Of a stretch of 64,000 bases of DNA, positions 27,427 to 35,551 are shown one piece after another. The notes below the pieces were generated by a model. The model worked only from the letters and a program-made list of their open reading frames with translations. It had not been told where the DNA came from and ran no database searches. The DNA is taken from the NCBI GenBank assembly GCA_938006335.1, contig CALLMF010000008.1:38241-102240 (forward strand). The letters run 5' to 3'. Within the stretch, counting starts at the first letter, position 1. Each line of letters opens with the position of its first letter. The position numbers and the translations under genes are program-made. The stretch is from an uncultured Granulosicoccaceae bacterium (GTDB taxonomy: Bacteria; Pseudomonadota; Gammaproteobacteria; Granulosicoccales; Granulosicoccaceae).

Positions 27427-28059
27427 ATGACTCAACACATCTTCAAAGCGGCGACGGTCAGTATTCTGCTGTCGCCTGGTCTGTTGCTCGCTGACGTGTC
27501 GACCTTGCAGACCTTCATGGACACCGTCGATGCCTTTTCGGCGGACTTCGAGCAGACACTGTACGACGCAGACGGTGACACGCTGCAAAACTCCAGTGGC
27601 ACCGTCGTTCTGAAAAGGCCGGCAAGATTCCGTTGGGAGTACGCGGACGGAGACGGCGGTATTGCCGGTCAGGTGCTAGTGGCCGACGGGGAGCGCGTCT
27701 GGTTGTACGACCCGGACCTCGAGCAGGTCACCGTCAACCGCATCGACGAGCGCGTTGCCGGGACGCCACTCGTGGTGCTCATGGGTAACGAGCCTCTGGA
27801 CACGGCCTTCGATGTCTCCTCATTGGGGAACTCCGACGGTATCGACTGGTTCGAACTGGCACCCGTCGGCACCGAAGGGGACTTTGAAACCGTGTACGTC
27901 GGCCTTGCCGATGGTGGATTGGCAGCCATGGAGCTACGCGACAATTTCGGCCAGGCCACGCAAATCCTGTTCACTGATTTTGACGGCAGCGTCACTCCCG
28001 ACGACAGCCTGTTCACGTTCATCGCTCCGCCCGGTGTCGACGTCATTGGCGAAGAGTGA
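27427..28059 (+). CDS. lolA: Outer-membrane lipoprotein carrier protein LolA
   Basis: A 210-residue periplasmic chaperone with a signal peptide (about 1-22). DAFSADFEQTLYD, a KRPARFRWEY motif, LVADGERVWLYDPDLEQVTV and the ending FTFIAPPGVDVI are typical of LolA. It would carry lipoproteins, several of which are encoded in this window, from the LolCDE exporter to the outer membrane. The ATG at 27427 is chosen for its signal peptide. LolA next to ftsK and rarA is a conserved gammaproteobacterial arrangement. Confidence 0.93.
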   Translation: MTQHIFKAATVSILLSPGLLLADVSTLQTFMDTVDAFSADFEQTLYDADGDTLQNSSGTVVLKRPARFRWEYADGDGGIAGQVLVADGERVWLYDPDLEQVTVNRIDERVAGTPLVVLMGNEPLDTAFDVSSLGNSDGIDWFELAPVGTEGDFETVYVGLADGGLAAMELRDNFGQATQILFTDFDGSVTPDDSLFTFIAPPGVDVIGEE

Positions 28060-28077
28060 TTCTGAGTAGAACCGGAT

Positions 28078-29412
28078 ATGGGCAGTGACTCCCGAGGTCA
28101 TCCAATAAGCAGCGAAAGCGACGAGGCTGTTGCCGCTGTCAATTCCGCCATTCAGCATCTGGTCGGACGTCGTGCCGCGTTCACCCCGTCGATCAACGAA
28201 GCAAAGACGTACGATCCCGAGTGTGTGATGGCTCAGGTGCTATCCGGACTGATGGCATGTGGCCTGCGCAAGGAGGGTGGACTGGCGGCGGCGCGTGAAG
28301 CCTACGCGATAGCGTCCGCTCAGCGCCCACGTGTCACTCCGCGCGAGCGCTTGTACATCGATGTTCTGGAGGCCTCCATCGCACGTGATGCCGTGCGAGT
28401 GGTGCAGGGGCTCGAGGCCGTGCTTGATACCCACCCGACCGATCTTCTCGCCTCCGTGATGGTGCAGGGTGAACTGTTCTGGACGGGCGAGATGCAACGC
28501 AGCGAAGCGATCTCCGCGCGCTGTGATGCCCACTGGAGCTCGGACGTCGACGGCCACGCGGACTGGCTCGCCTTGCGTGCATTTGATCTCGAGGAGATCG
28601 GGCAACTCGATGCTGCGGAGCGTTGTGGCCGCCAGTGTGTCGAACAGGACCCCGACAATTTGTGGGGTGCCCATGCCGTGGCCCATGTGCTCGAGATGCG
28701 TGGCGACAGCGCTGGCGGGATTCGCTGGCTTGATCAGCTGAAGCAAGGCTGGGATGCTGGAGGCCCCATGAAATTTCATCTGTGGTGGCATCGTGCCTTG
28801 TGCCATATCGAGGAGGGTGAACACGATGCTGCGCTCGATATTCACGATCAGTGGTTGCGCAACGCGCAGCAACCGATTCAGCAGGCCTTGCCCGACTTCT
28901 ATCTGGACGTTCAGAATGGCGCGTCCAATCTCGTCCGTCTTGAGCTGCAAGGCGTGGACCCGGGTGAGCGATGGCATGCGCTGGGCGATGCCGTCGAACC
29001 GAGTTGGGATGACCTGTCGAACCCTTTCACGACGCTGCATGTCGCCATGGTGCTCGCCGCCACCGAGCAATGGGATCGCTTTGGTGAATTGCTGCGCGCG
29101 GTAATCCTGTACGCGCGCAGCGAGCAGAGCGTGTTGTCCGACGCGTATCGGGATGCGCCCTCGGTTATTCGCGCCATCGGCGCTCACCGCGCTGGCGACT
29201 ATCAGCAGGTCGTTGATCAGGCTGCGGACCTGCGACAGGCTTTCTGGCGGTTCGGCGGAAGCCATGCCCAGCGCGACGTGTTGTTCCAGATCCTGTTCGA
29301 CGCTGCACGGCGTTGCAAGGACGACGCACTGATGCAGCACATCGGGGCAGACCTCGAGCGCATTGGGTTTGTCGACCCCTTGCAGCGCGTCGCGTACCGA
29401 CCAGTGGCGTGA
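28078..29412 (+). CDS. TTC38-like tetratricopeptide-repeat protein
   Basis: A 444-residue cytoplasmic protein without signal peptide. Helical repeats and the segments FTPSINEAKTYDPECVMAQVLSG, WGAHAVAHVLEMRGDSAGG and HLWWHRALCHIEEGEHDAALDIHD resemble the TTC38-type TPR family found in many proteobacteria, whose function is unknown. The repeats suggest protein-protein interaction. It sits between lolA (18 bases after its stop) and rarA, whose GTG overlaps its stop, so it is in the same transcript. Confidence 0.8.
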   Translation: MGSDSRGHPISSESDEAVAAVNSAIQHLVGRRAAFTPSINEAKTYDPECVMAQVLSGLMACGLRKEGGLAAAREAYAIASAQRPRVTPRERLYIDVLEASIARDAVRVVQGLEAVLDTHPTDLLASVMVQGELFWTGEMQRSEAISARCDAHWSSDVDGHADWLALRAFDLEEIGQLDAAERCGRQCVEQDPDNLWGAHAVAHVLEMRGDSAGGIRWLDQLKQGWDAGGPMKFHLWWHRALCHIEEGEHDAALDIHDQWLRNAQQPIQQALPDFYLDVQNGASNLVRLELQGVDPGERWHALGDAVEPSWDDLSNPFTTLHVAMVLAATEQWDRFGELLRAVILYARSEQSVLSDAYRDAPSVIRAIGAHRAGDYQQVVDQAADLRQAFWRFGGSHAQRDVLFQILFDAARRCKDDALMQHIGADLERIGFVDPLQRVAYRPVA

Positions 29413-30800
29413 ACGAGTCGCCAGACCTGTTCGACAACGATCACGCAAGCGCGGCTGCGCCACCGCGTGACACGACACAGCGTGTGCCCGATGCATCGGA
29501 TCTTGCGATGCGGCCACTCGCGGATCGTCTGCGTCCGCGATCGCTGGATGAGTTTCACGGTCAAACGCACCTGCTTGGCGAAGGCTCCACCTTGCGTCAG
29601 GCACTGGAGCATGATCGCCTGCACTCCATGGTGTTCTGGGGCCCTCCCGGAACAGGAAAGACCACCCTGGCACGCATGATAGCCACGCACTGCGACGCCG
29701 AGTTCATGAGCTTGTCGGCGGTATTGTCCGGTGTGAAGGACATTCGTGAAGCGGTAGCCGAGGCGCGCAAGGTGCGTGAGCAGACAGGGCGCAGAAGCGT
29801 GCTCTTCGTGGACGAGGTGCACCGTTTCAACAAGGCACAGCAGGACGCCTTCCTGCCGCACATCGAGGACGGCTCGCTGCACTTTGTAGGGGCGACCACA
29901 GAGAATCCTAGCTTCGAGCTCAACAACGCCTTGTTGTCCCGGCTCCGGGTGTATGTGTTGCGCTCGCTGGACAAGCAGGACCTCACCACGATCATTGACC
30001 GTGCGCTGGACGACGATCCGCGTGGCCTCGGTGGCCGAGTGCACATGACCCCGGAGCATCGAAGCGCGTTGGCCGAGATCGCCGATGGTGATGCGCGTCA
30101 TGCGCTGGTGCTGCTTGAACTTGCGGCCAGTTGCGCGAAGCAACATGAAGGTCAGATGATCATTGATGAGGACGTCCTGACCGAGGTAACACGGGACTCC
30201 TTGCGCCGCTTCGACAAGGGTGGGGATGCTTTCTACGACCAGATCTCGGCACTGCACAAGTGCATGCGCGGCTCGGACCCGGATGCCGCGCTGTACTGGT
30301 TCTGTCGCATGCTCGATGGGGGCTGTGATCCCTTGTACATTGCGCGCCGGGTGCTGCGCTTTGCCAGCGAGGACATCGGCAACGCTGATCCCCGCGCCGC
30401 GGAGCTGGCGCTGTATGCCTGGCAGTCATGGGAGCGGCTCGGCTCTCCCGAAGGAGATCTTGCCATTGCACACGCCATCGTCTTCGCGGCTGTCGCGCCC
30501 AAGAGCAATGCGGTGTACAACGCGTTCAAGAGCGCACGACGCTTCGTCTCCGAGCACGGCTCGGCACCGGTGCCTGCCCACCTCAGAAACGCGCCCACCG
30601 CACTGATGAAGGAGCTGGGTCACGGCGAGGGCTATCGCTATGCTCATGACGAGGCTGATGGCTTTGCCGCCGGTGCCGAATACTTCCCGGAGGAGGTCGG
30701 CAATCAGGTGTTCTACGAGCCGGTGTCGCGTGGCCTCGAGATTCGTATTTCCGAGCGGCTGCAGGACCTGCGGGCGCGCAATGCTGCCGCGCGTCGCTAA
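29409..30800 (+). CDS. rarA: Replication-associated recombination protein RarA (MgsA)
   Basis: A 463-residue AAA+ ATPase acting at stalled replication forks. It shows Walker A GPPGTGKTT (78-86), Walker B FVDEVHRF with the conserved KAQQDAFLPHIEDG, sensor segment TTENPSFELNNALLSR, and the C-terminal tetramerisation part with ISALHKCMRGSDPDAALYW and LRNAPTALMKELGHGEGYRYAHDE. The GTG at 29409 overlaps the upstream stop (GTGA). The N-terminus carries ESPDLF, similar to beta-clamp-binding peptides, which fits its replisome role but is not proven. Confidence 0.95.
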   Translation: MNESPDLFDNDHASAAAPPRDTTQRVPDASDLAMRPLADRLRPRSLDEFHGQTHLLGEGSTLRQALEHDRLHSMVFWGPPGTGKTTLARMIATHCDAEFMSLSAVLSGVKDIREAVAEARKVREQTGRRSVLFVDEVHRFNKAQQDAFLPHIEDGSLHFVGATTENPSFELNNALLSRLRVYVLRSLDKQDLTTIIDRALDDDPRGLGGRVHMTPEHRSALAEIADGDARHALVLLELAASCAKQHEGQMIIDEDVLTEVTRDSLRRFDKGGDAFYDQISALHKCMRGSDPDAALYWFCRMLDGGCDPLYIARRVLRFASEDIGNADPRAAELALYAWQSWERLGSPEGDLAIAHAIVFAAVAPKSNAVYNAFKSARRFVSEHGSAPVPAHLRNAPTALMKELGHGEGYRYAHDEADGFAAGAEYFPEEVGNQVFYEPVSRGLEIRISERLQDLRARNAAARR

Positions 30801-30847
30801 CTTCCCTGGGGGAACTAGACTACCGGCATCAAATCCAGGAGATCGTC

Positions 30848-31282
30848 ATGCTTTCTGCGCTGCGAGGTTCATCACCGGGTGTGCTGCTCACGCGTATGCT
30901 CGTGTCCGCCATCGTCGTGTTCGCTACCTACAACCCGACCGGTAAGTCCATCGGGCACTGGGTGGTACTGCACGAGGATCCCACCAACGCCTGGGTGGTG
31001 CTGGTCGCGATTGTTACCTTGCTGGCCAATGTGGCACTGCTGATCGCCGCGTGGAAGGCGCTGGGCAAGTTGGGCGCGATCATCGTGGGTGTGCTGTTCG
31101 CCGCAGTCATCTACTTGTCCTTGCAAGAGGGCTGGGTAAGCACAGGCAATACCGCGTCACTCGAGTGGCTTGCACTGATACTCGTCAGCGTGTTTCTCGG
31201 TATCGGATTGTCGGGCGCCATCATCTGGCGACGGGCTACGGGGCAGGTGGTTACTGACGAAGCGCCGGACGTCAGAGACTGA
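30848..31282 (+). CDS. Small four-helix membrane protein, DUF6524-like
   Basis: A 144-residue protein with four hydrophobic helices and the segment ATYNPTGKSIGHWVV after the first one, which reminds me of the DUF6524 family; this name is from memory. Function is unknown. The ATG follows AGGAGA at good spacing. Its stop codon lies inside a 15-base tandem duplication. Confidence 0.7.
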   Translation: MLSALRGSSPGVLLTRMLVSAIVVFATYNPTGKSIGHWVVLHEDPTNAWVVLVAIVTLLANVALLIAAWKALGKLGAIIVGVLFAAVIYLSLQEGWVSTGNTASLEWLALILVSVFLGIGLSGAIIWRRATGQVVTDEAPDVRD

Positions 31283-31297
31283 GACGTCAGAGACTGA
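31268..31297. repeat. 15-base tandem duplication across a stop codon
   Basis: Two identical 15-base units (GACGTCAGAGACTGA) sit head to tail at 31268-31282 and 31283-31297. The first carries the last codons and stop of the small membrane protein; the second is a non-coding copy. A CCCCAG-TCTG-CTGGGG hairpin follows at 31304-31319 without a T-run. Confidence 0.85.
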
Positions 31298-31459
31298 GAA
31301 GTGCCCCAGTCTGCTGGGGATGAGGTGTTCTGGTATCGTCTCTAGCGCCTCAGACCCGAAGCGGCTTGCTGACCACATGGCGGTACTGATCGATGTGTTC
31401 TGCGAGTACCTTGCCGAGCGCTGGAAAAAAGGCCAAGGAATCTGTCCGGTACGGCCTAT

Positions 31460-31485
31460 GGAAACGGGCATTTAACCCCGTTCAA
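31460..31485 (-). terminator. Possible terminator of the DUF4331/TPR operon
   Basis: AACGGG and CCCGTT (31463-31468 and 31477-31482) form a six-base-pair stem with an eight-base loop, downstream of the minus-strand TPR gene. Only a short T-run follows on that strand, so strength is doubtful. Confidence 0.35.
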
Positions 31486-31518
31486 TTCGCGGCTATGTCC
31501 CCAGCGTGCTGGAGCACT

Positions 31519-32571
31519 CTAAAATGAATGATCGGTGACGAAGTCCGGGAAGTCACCAGCAATATCATCAAACAGCAACTGTGCCCGCTGCCGCAGTGAG
31601 GCGGCTTCCGTCGCATTGGCTCCAGCGTCTCGTGCTTCAAGAACACCGGCCAACGCGGTCATCATCTGCGGTAGCTGCGTTCGATCCACGATATCCCGAT
31701 AGCGGACTTCCGCGTCTTCAAGACGCCCCTGTCGGGTATCGACTTCGGCAATATGCTCTTCGATCAGCCAGTATCCACCGAAGGTACTGTCTGCTTCCTT
31801 GAAGTGTTCAAGCGCCTTGTCGAGGTGATTTTGTTCCAGGGCAAGGATGCCGTGCTGCAATTTCAGCCAGGCGAGTTGATAGGACGACTGACCGACAACC
31901 CGACCTTCGGCAACGGCCAGCCACTGACTTGCTTGGTCGTAGTCGCTGATGGCTGCATGGTAGTGAGCGAGCCGCGCGGCGCTCAGCATGGATGGTTTCT
32001 GGCGTTCCAGTTGCTGGAACATGCTTGCCGCTTGCTCCACGTCGCCGTATCGGAGCAGGGCATCAGCGTTCAATCCATTGATACGCTGACGGGTCTTCGG
32101 ATCAATCAGGATCGCTTTGCGAGCAGTATCGAGATCTGCCAGTGCCTGATCTCGACGATGTACCGCCAGGCTAATGCCGGCACGTGTCAGAAACGGGCCT
32201 GACTGCTCACCTGACAGGGTGAAGGCCTTGGCGATGCTCGAGTCTGCAGCTCGATAGTCATGCACGGCGCCAGTAAGTCGAGCGCGGTCGAGGTAGTTGT
32301 TGGCAAGCGTCTCCCAGGGAAGCCACGAGTCAGGCTGTGCTTCCATGCGCTTGCGTGTGGCGGCGATGGCATCGTCGACCCGCGCGAGTTCGCGTTCGAA
32401 GTCGTTGGCAGCGGCCGCCGGGCTCCGCTCTGCGCGAACGATGTCGGTTTCAGGCTTGGTATACCGCGAATGATCACCTGGTAGCGCTGATGCCGAGGTA
32501 GTCCCCAGCATCAGCGAAAGTGCAAGCCATGCTGCGGGCAGCATCGCTGCTGCCCGCCTGTCACAAGTCAA
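31519..32571 (-). CDS. Exported tetratricopeptide-repeat protein
   Basis: About 350 residues. A hydrophobic segment (MLPAAWLALSLMLG) followed by ASA gives a signal peptide. The preferred start is TTG 32571, because it adds a basic n-region (DRR) and lies 13 bases after the upstream stop; ATG 32544 is the alternative. The mature part is built of TPR-like helices (WLPWETLANNYLDRARLTGAVHDYRAA, QALADLDTARKAILIDP, HLDKALEHFKEAD, RLEDAEVRYRDI). It is the third gene of the DUF4331 operon, so it may help assemble or export the two DUF4331-type proteins. That role is inferred from position. Confidence 0.75.
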   Translation of the reverse strand: MTCDRRAAAMLPAAWLALSLMLGTTSASALPGDHSRYTKPETDIVRAERSPAAAANDFERELARVDDAIAATRKRMEAQPDSWLPWETLANNYLDRARLTGAVHDYRAADSSIAKAFTLSGEQSGPFLTRAGISLAVHRRDQALADLDTARKAILIDPKTRQRINGLNADALLRYGDVEQAASMFQQLERQKPSMLSAARLAHYHAAISDYDQASQWLAVAEGRVVGQSSYQLAWLKLQHGILALEQNHLDKALEHFKEADSTFGGYWLIEEHIAEVDTRQGRLEDAEVRYRDIVDRTQLPQMMTALAGVLEARDAGANATEAASLRQRAQLLFDDIAGDFPDFVTDHSF

Positions 32572-32584
32572 GGTGACTATTCGC

Positions 32585-33199
32585 TCAGTTGGGCGCTGCC
32601 AGGTACGGAAACTCAGCACTGAATTCCGCGTCGTTGGCGGGCGGGCCCAGTGGAATGCTCGCCAGGGTGAGGGCAGATTGCCCGTTGTCCTGGGTCAGTT
32701 CCAGCAGTGCAACTGCCAGCGTGACATCGATGACCGGATCAGCGAGCAGACGCCCGTTCGGGAAACCGCTAGCGGCGCCGCTGTCGATCGACAAGGTGTC
32801 CGGGATGATCAGTGGGCCTGCGACCGTAACGCATGAGCCGTTGCCGCCATCGACGACACATGGGACAAGACCGGCTGCGACCAGGTCATCATCAAGGGCA
32901 TCGTGCAGTCCCTGAAGATTGGTAACGATTTCTGGTACGAATGTGCCAGCAGCATCGTCGGACGGGTCTGCGTTGTTGTACGTGTCCTTGCTGGTGATCA
33001 ACGCAGTTGCAACCGCGGGCATGCCCATGCGGTCAACGCGTGTGTAGGTGCCGATGCCGTTGGTCGAGAAGTTGAAGCCTTCGTCAACAGCCACCGTGTC
33101 GGTATCGGTGTCCGTGTCATCGTCATCACTGTCGCAGGCACCAAGGACCATCAAAGGCAGCACAAGGGCGAAGGCGGTATTTTTAAAAGTCAGTTTCAT
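32585..33199 (-). CDS. DUF4331-type lipoprotein, C-terminal half
   Basis: A 204-residue lipoprotein with lipobox LGAC near residue 21 and a poly-Asp/Thr stretch behind it. The ATG at 33199 has an AAGGAA site. The segment RVDRMGMPAVATALI, then KDTYN, and PDTLSIDSGAASGFPNGRLLADPVIDVTLAVALLEL resemble the second half of DUF4331 proteins. Those normally also contain the part encoded by the upstream gene. The product would be anchored in a membrane facing the periplasm or outside. Function of the family is not established. Confidence 0.75.
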   Translation of the reverse strand: MKLTFKNTAFALVLPLMVLGACDSDDDDTDTDTDTVAVDEGFNFSTNGIGTYTRVDRMGMPAVATALITSKDTYNNADPSDDAAGTFVPEIVTNLQGLHDALDDDLVAAGLVPCVVDGGNGSCVTVAGPLIIPDTLSIDSGAASGFPNGRLLADPVIDVTLAVALLELTQDNGQSALTLASIPLGPPANDAEFSAEFPYLAAPN

Positions 33200-33209
33200 G
33201 ATCAATTCC

Positions 33210-33833
33210 TTATTGAGAAGCCGTGGTTGACCACGTCTGGAAGGCGCTGCCATCAGCGGCAATGTTGGCGACAGGCATCTGCAAGGCGATGGCCTGAATG
33301 TTGGCGCCGGCCACGGAATCTCGGGTCGAATCGAAAGACAAGGTACCGGTGGTGGTCGTTTCGATGAAGCCTTCCTGGTCGAAGAAGAAGGGGTCGTCGG
33401 CAAGGCCAGCCCACGCGGAGACCGCGCCTTCGGTCAGCACGGTCTCGACTGCGCCTGACAACACGGCAACATCGTCTGTGTCAGACACTTGCAAGCCCCA
33501 GTTGCCCTCGACGTCCTGTGCAAAGCGCACGTACATGTCAACGTCGGATACACCGTCCGCAGTTTCCGACGTGTCGAAGTGGAATCCGTACAGCAGGTTG
33601 CTGTCGTACGAGGCTTCCGTACCGGGGGCCAGGAACGTATTGAAGGTGACAATCAGATTGAGTTGACCCGCGTCGACCCAGGCGTAGTAGTCACCGATGT
33701 CGGCAAGCAGCTGGGCTGAGGCGTTGGGCGCTTCCTGGTGGTCAGCGGCGTTGATCGCGCAAGAGGCAAGAAGCGCGACGCCGGTCGCCAGAGACTTGAA
33801 GGGTGTGCCTAGCACGGCTGAGCGATGATGCAT
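33210..33833 (-). CDS. DUF4331-type exported protein, N-terminal half
   Basis: A 207-residue secreted protein with a signal peptide (about 1-29, ending NAADHQEAP). DHQEAPNASAQLLADIGDYYAWVD matches the beginning of DUF4331 proteins (often SSHREAP with D-x-x-D-x-YAF). NLIVTFNTFLAPG and FDTRDS-like segments follow. It stops 10 bases before the lipoprotein gene that carries the second half. It heads an operon divergent from an ECF sigma factor gene. Confidence 0.78.
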   Translation of the reverse strand: MHHRSAVLGTPFKSLATGVALLASCAINAADHQEAPNASAQLLADIGDYYAWVDAGQLNLIVTFNTFLAPGTEASYDSNLLYGFHFDTSETADGVSDVDMYVRFAQDVEGNWGLQVSDTDDVAVLSGAVETVLTEGAVSAWAGLADDPFFFDQEGFIETTTTGTLSFDSTRDSVAGANIQAIALQMPVANIAADGSAFQTWSTTASQ

Positions 33834-34086
33834 AGAATTTCCTGATGGACCGGTAAGTCGGGAGTGGATGACAGGTACTGCTTCACTAAACCTTACGCTA
33901 GATGATCAATTTGAGATGCATTTCTTCGAAAACAGGTAATCTTTATATTCCACCTGCGCGGGGATGATGATGGCCTGCGTAACTCCAACCGATGCGGACA
34001 CCGCCGAGAGTATCCTCAGTGACACGACCTTGGCATTTTGATGACACTCAGCGCGTGGCCATAGTGCGATGTGGGCGCTTCGGCGC
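33834..34086. promoter_or_regulatory. Divergent promoter region of DUF4331 operon and ECF sigma operon
   Basis: A 253-base gap between two divergent operons must contain both promoters. It is AT-richer than its flanks around 33890-33960. I looked for an ECF-type GGAAC/-10 pair and for the TGATC/CGTA type and did not find a convincing match. Confidence 0.45.
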
Positions 34087-34695
34087 ATGAGCACGAGTGT
34101 GCACGCATCATCGGTGGCGGCGGAGCGCGACGTCTCCACTGAACAGAGAGAGCTTCAGAAGTTGCTGGTTGCGTCTGCTTCCGGTGACAGAGTTGCGTTC
34201 GAAACGCTGTACACGCGCTGCAGCCTGCCTCTGTATCGTCTGTTGCTACGTATCTTGAAGGTAGAGGCAGTCGCCCAGGAAGCATTGCAGGATACCTTTG
34301 TGAAGATCTGGCAGCGTTCCGATCACTACGATTCGTCATTGGGCGAGCCGATCGTGTGGATGTCCCGGATTGCCAGAAACCAGGCGATTGATGTGCTGCG
34401 CTACCAGCACGTGCGCGTGGACCTCGAGCTCGATGATAGCGGCCACTTGCTGGAGGTCCTGGTCGACCCCTCGGTCGGTCACCGCCCCGACGCTTTCGAG
34501 TCGGCAGATTCCTTGATGCACTGCCTGGATCAACTCGAACCGATCCGCAAAGCCTGTGTCGTGCGCGCCTTTTGTGAAGGCTACTCTCACGAAGAGTTGA
34601 GTGCCCAGACGGGTGCGCCGCTTGGCACAGTCAAGAGTTGGATCAGGCGCAGCCTCACCGCGCTACGTCGCTGTCTGGATAGCTTCGATGAATAA
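34087..34695 (+). CDS. ECF sigma factor
   Basis: About 202 residues with sigma region 2 (AFETLYTRCSLPLYRLLLRILKVEAVAQEALQDTFVKIWQ, then WMSRIARNQAIDVLR) and region 4 (LDQLEPIRKACVVRAFCEGYSHEELSAQTGAPLGTVKSWIRR). No region 1 or 3 is present, as expected for a group 4 factor, probably of the SigK type. ATG 34087 is preferred; ATG 34069 is also in frame. The next gene, an RskA-like anti-sigma factor, overlaps its end by eight bases. The likely target is the divergent DUF4331 operon and itself, by analogy with other ECF loci. Confidence 0.9.
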   Translation: MSTSVHASSVAAERDVSTEQRELQKLLVASASGDRVAFETLYTRCSLPLYRLLLRILKVEAVAQEALQDTFVKIWQRSDHYDSSLGEPIVWMSRIARNQAIDVLRYQHVRVDLELDDSGHLLEVLVDPSVGHRPDAFESADSLMHCLDQLEPIRKACVVRAFCEGYSHEELSAQTGAPLGTVKSWIRRSLTALRRCLDSFDE

Positions 34696-35533
34696 GGACT
34701 GGTGGCTGCTGGAGGCGGGCGAGTACGTCCTTGGCACCTTGCGTGGTCCTGAGCGAGATCTGTTCGAAAAACTCCTGACTCGCGATGCCGATGCGCGACG
34801 CATGGTCGCTTATTGGGAACGACGTTTTTCGGATCTCGATCCGGCCTTGGATCGGCTGCCGGATCAAGCGGTCATCGATGTGCCGGAGACGGTGTGGCGA
34901 GAGATAGAGCTGCGGCTGGATCGGGAAAGTCAGATTGCGGCAAGGCCCGAGCCTCACGCTGCGGAGGACCGAGCGGGTACTACTCGAGCCACCGTGGCTG
35001 CCTTGCAGGAACAGCTCGCCGCCGCACGGCATTGGCTTGATATATCCCGAATGGTTGCAACGGCGGCACTCGCCTCCTTCTTGCTCCTCGTTTCAGTGAT
35101 TGCTGCACGACAGGATGATGCGCTCGAGGTCTTGCCTGCGGCCAATACACTCGCTGAACAGTCCGTCGCCTTTGACAGGGTTGCAATAGTCAGCTCCGAC
35201 AACGGCGCGCAGCTGTGGATGATCGTCGTCGATGAGTCCATCGGTGAGGCTCGCGTGGTCGCGCTCGATTCGCCCGATGCCTCGCCCGAGCAATCGCACC
35301 AGCTGTGGGTGGTGCTGCCAGAAGAGTCAGGTGTAGCCTCCTTGGGCTTGCTCCCTTACGGCAGTGGTGCCAGTGTGATTTACGCATTGCCTGACGAGCT
35401 TCCAGCCGGTGCATTGTCCAACGGATCGGCCTTCGCGGTCAGTGTGGAGATGCCGGGCGGTACGCGCGAGCCTGCGCCGGCCGGTCCTGTGATTGGCTCC
35501 GGTGTGGTCGTACCGGTTGACGATGCTTCCTAG
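34688..35533 (+). CDS. RskA-like anti-sigma factor
   Basis: A 281-residue protein with a cytoplasmic N-terminal part starting WWLLEAGEYVLGTLRGPERDLFE (anti-sigma-domain-like). A coiled segment comes next, then one transmembrane helix at about 122-140, and a periplasmic RskA C-terminal domain with LWMIVVDES, LDSPDASPEQSHQLWVVLPEESGVASLG and FAVSVEMPGGTREPAPAGPVIGSG. It should hold the ECF sigma factor at the membrane until a periplasmic signal triggers release. The reading frame starts inside the sigma gene (ATG 34688), indicating translational coupling. Confidence 0.88.
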   Translation: MNKDWWLLEAGEYVLGTLRGPERDLFEKLLTRDADARRMVAYWERRFSDLDPALDRLPDQAVIDVPETVWREIELRLDRESQIAARPEPHAAEDRAGTTRATVAALQEQLAAARHWLDISRMVATAALASFLLLVSVIAARQDDALEVLPAANTLAEQSVAFDRVAIVSSDNGAQLWMIVVDESIGEARVVALDSPDASPEQSHQLWVVLPEESGVASLGLLPYGSGASVIYALPDELPAGALSNGSAFAVSVEMPGGTREPAPAGPVIGSGVVVPVDDAS

Positions 35534-35551
35534 GCGTAAATCGCGACGGTT

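Noticed and set aside
26050..27588. Minus-strand open frame of 512 codons
   Set aside because: It is antisense to the ABC ATPase, permease and lolA start; composition is the His/Arg/Gln-rich type typical of shadow frames in GC-rich DNA.
28240..29673. Minus-strand open frame of 477 codons
   Set aside because: Antisense to the TPR gene and rarA start; no motif and no ribosome site.
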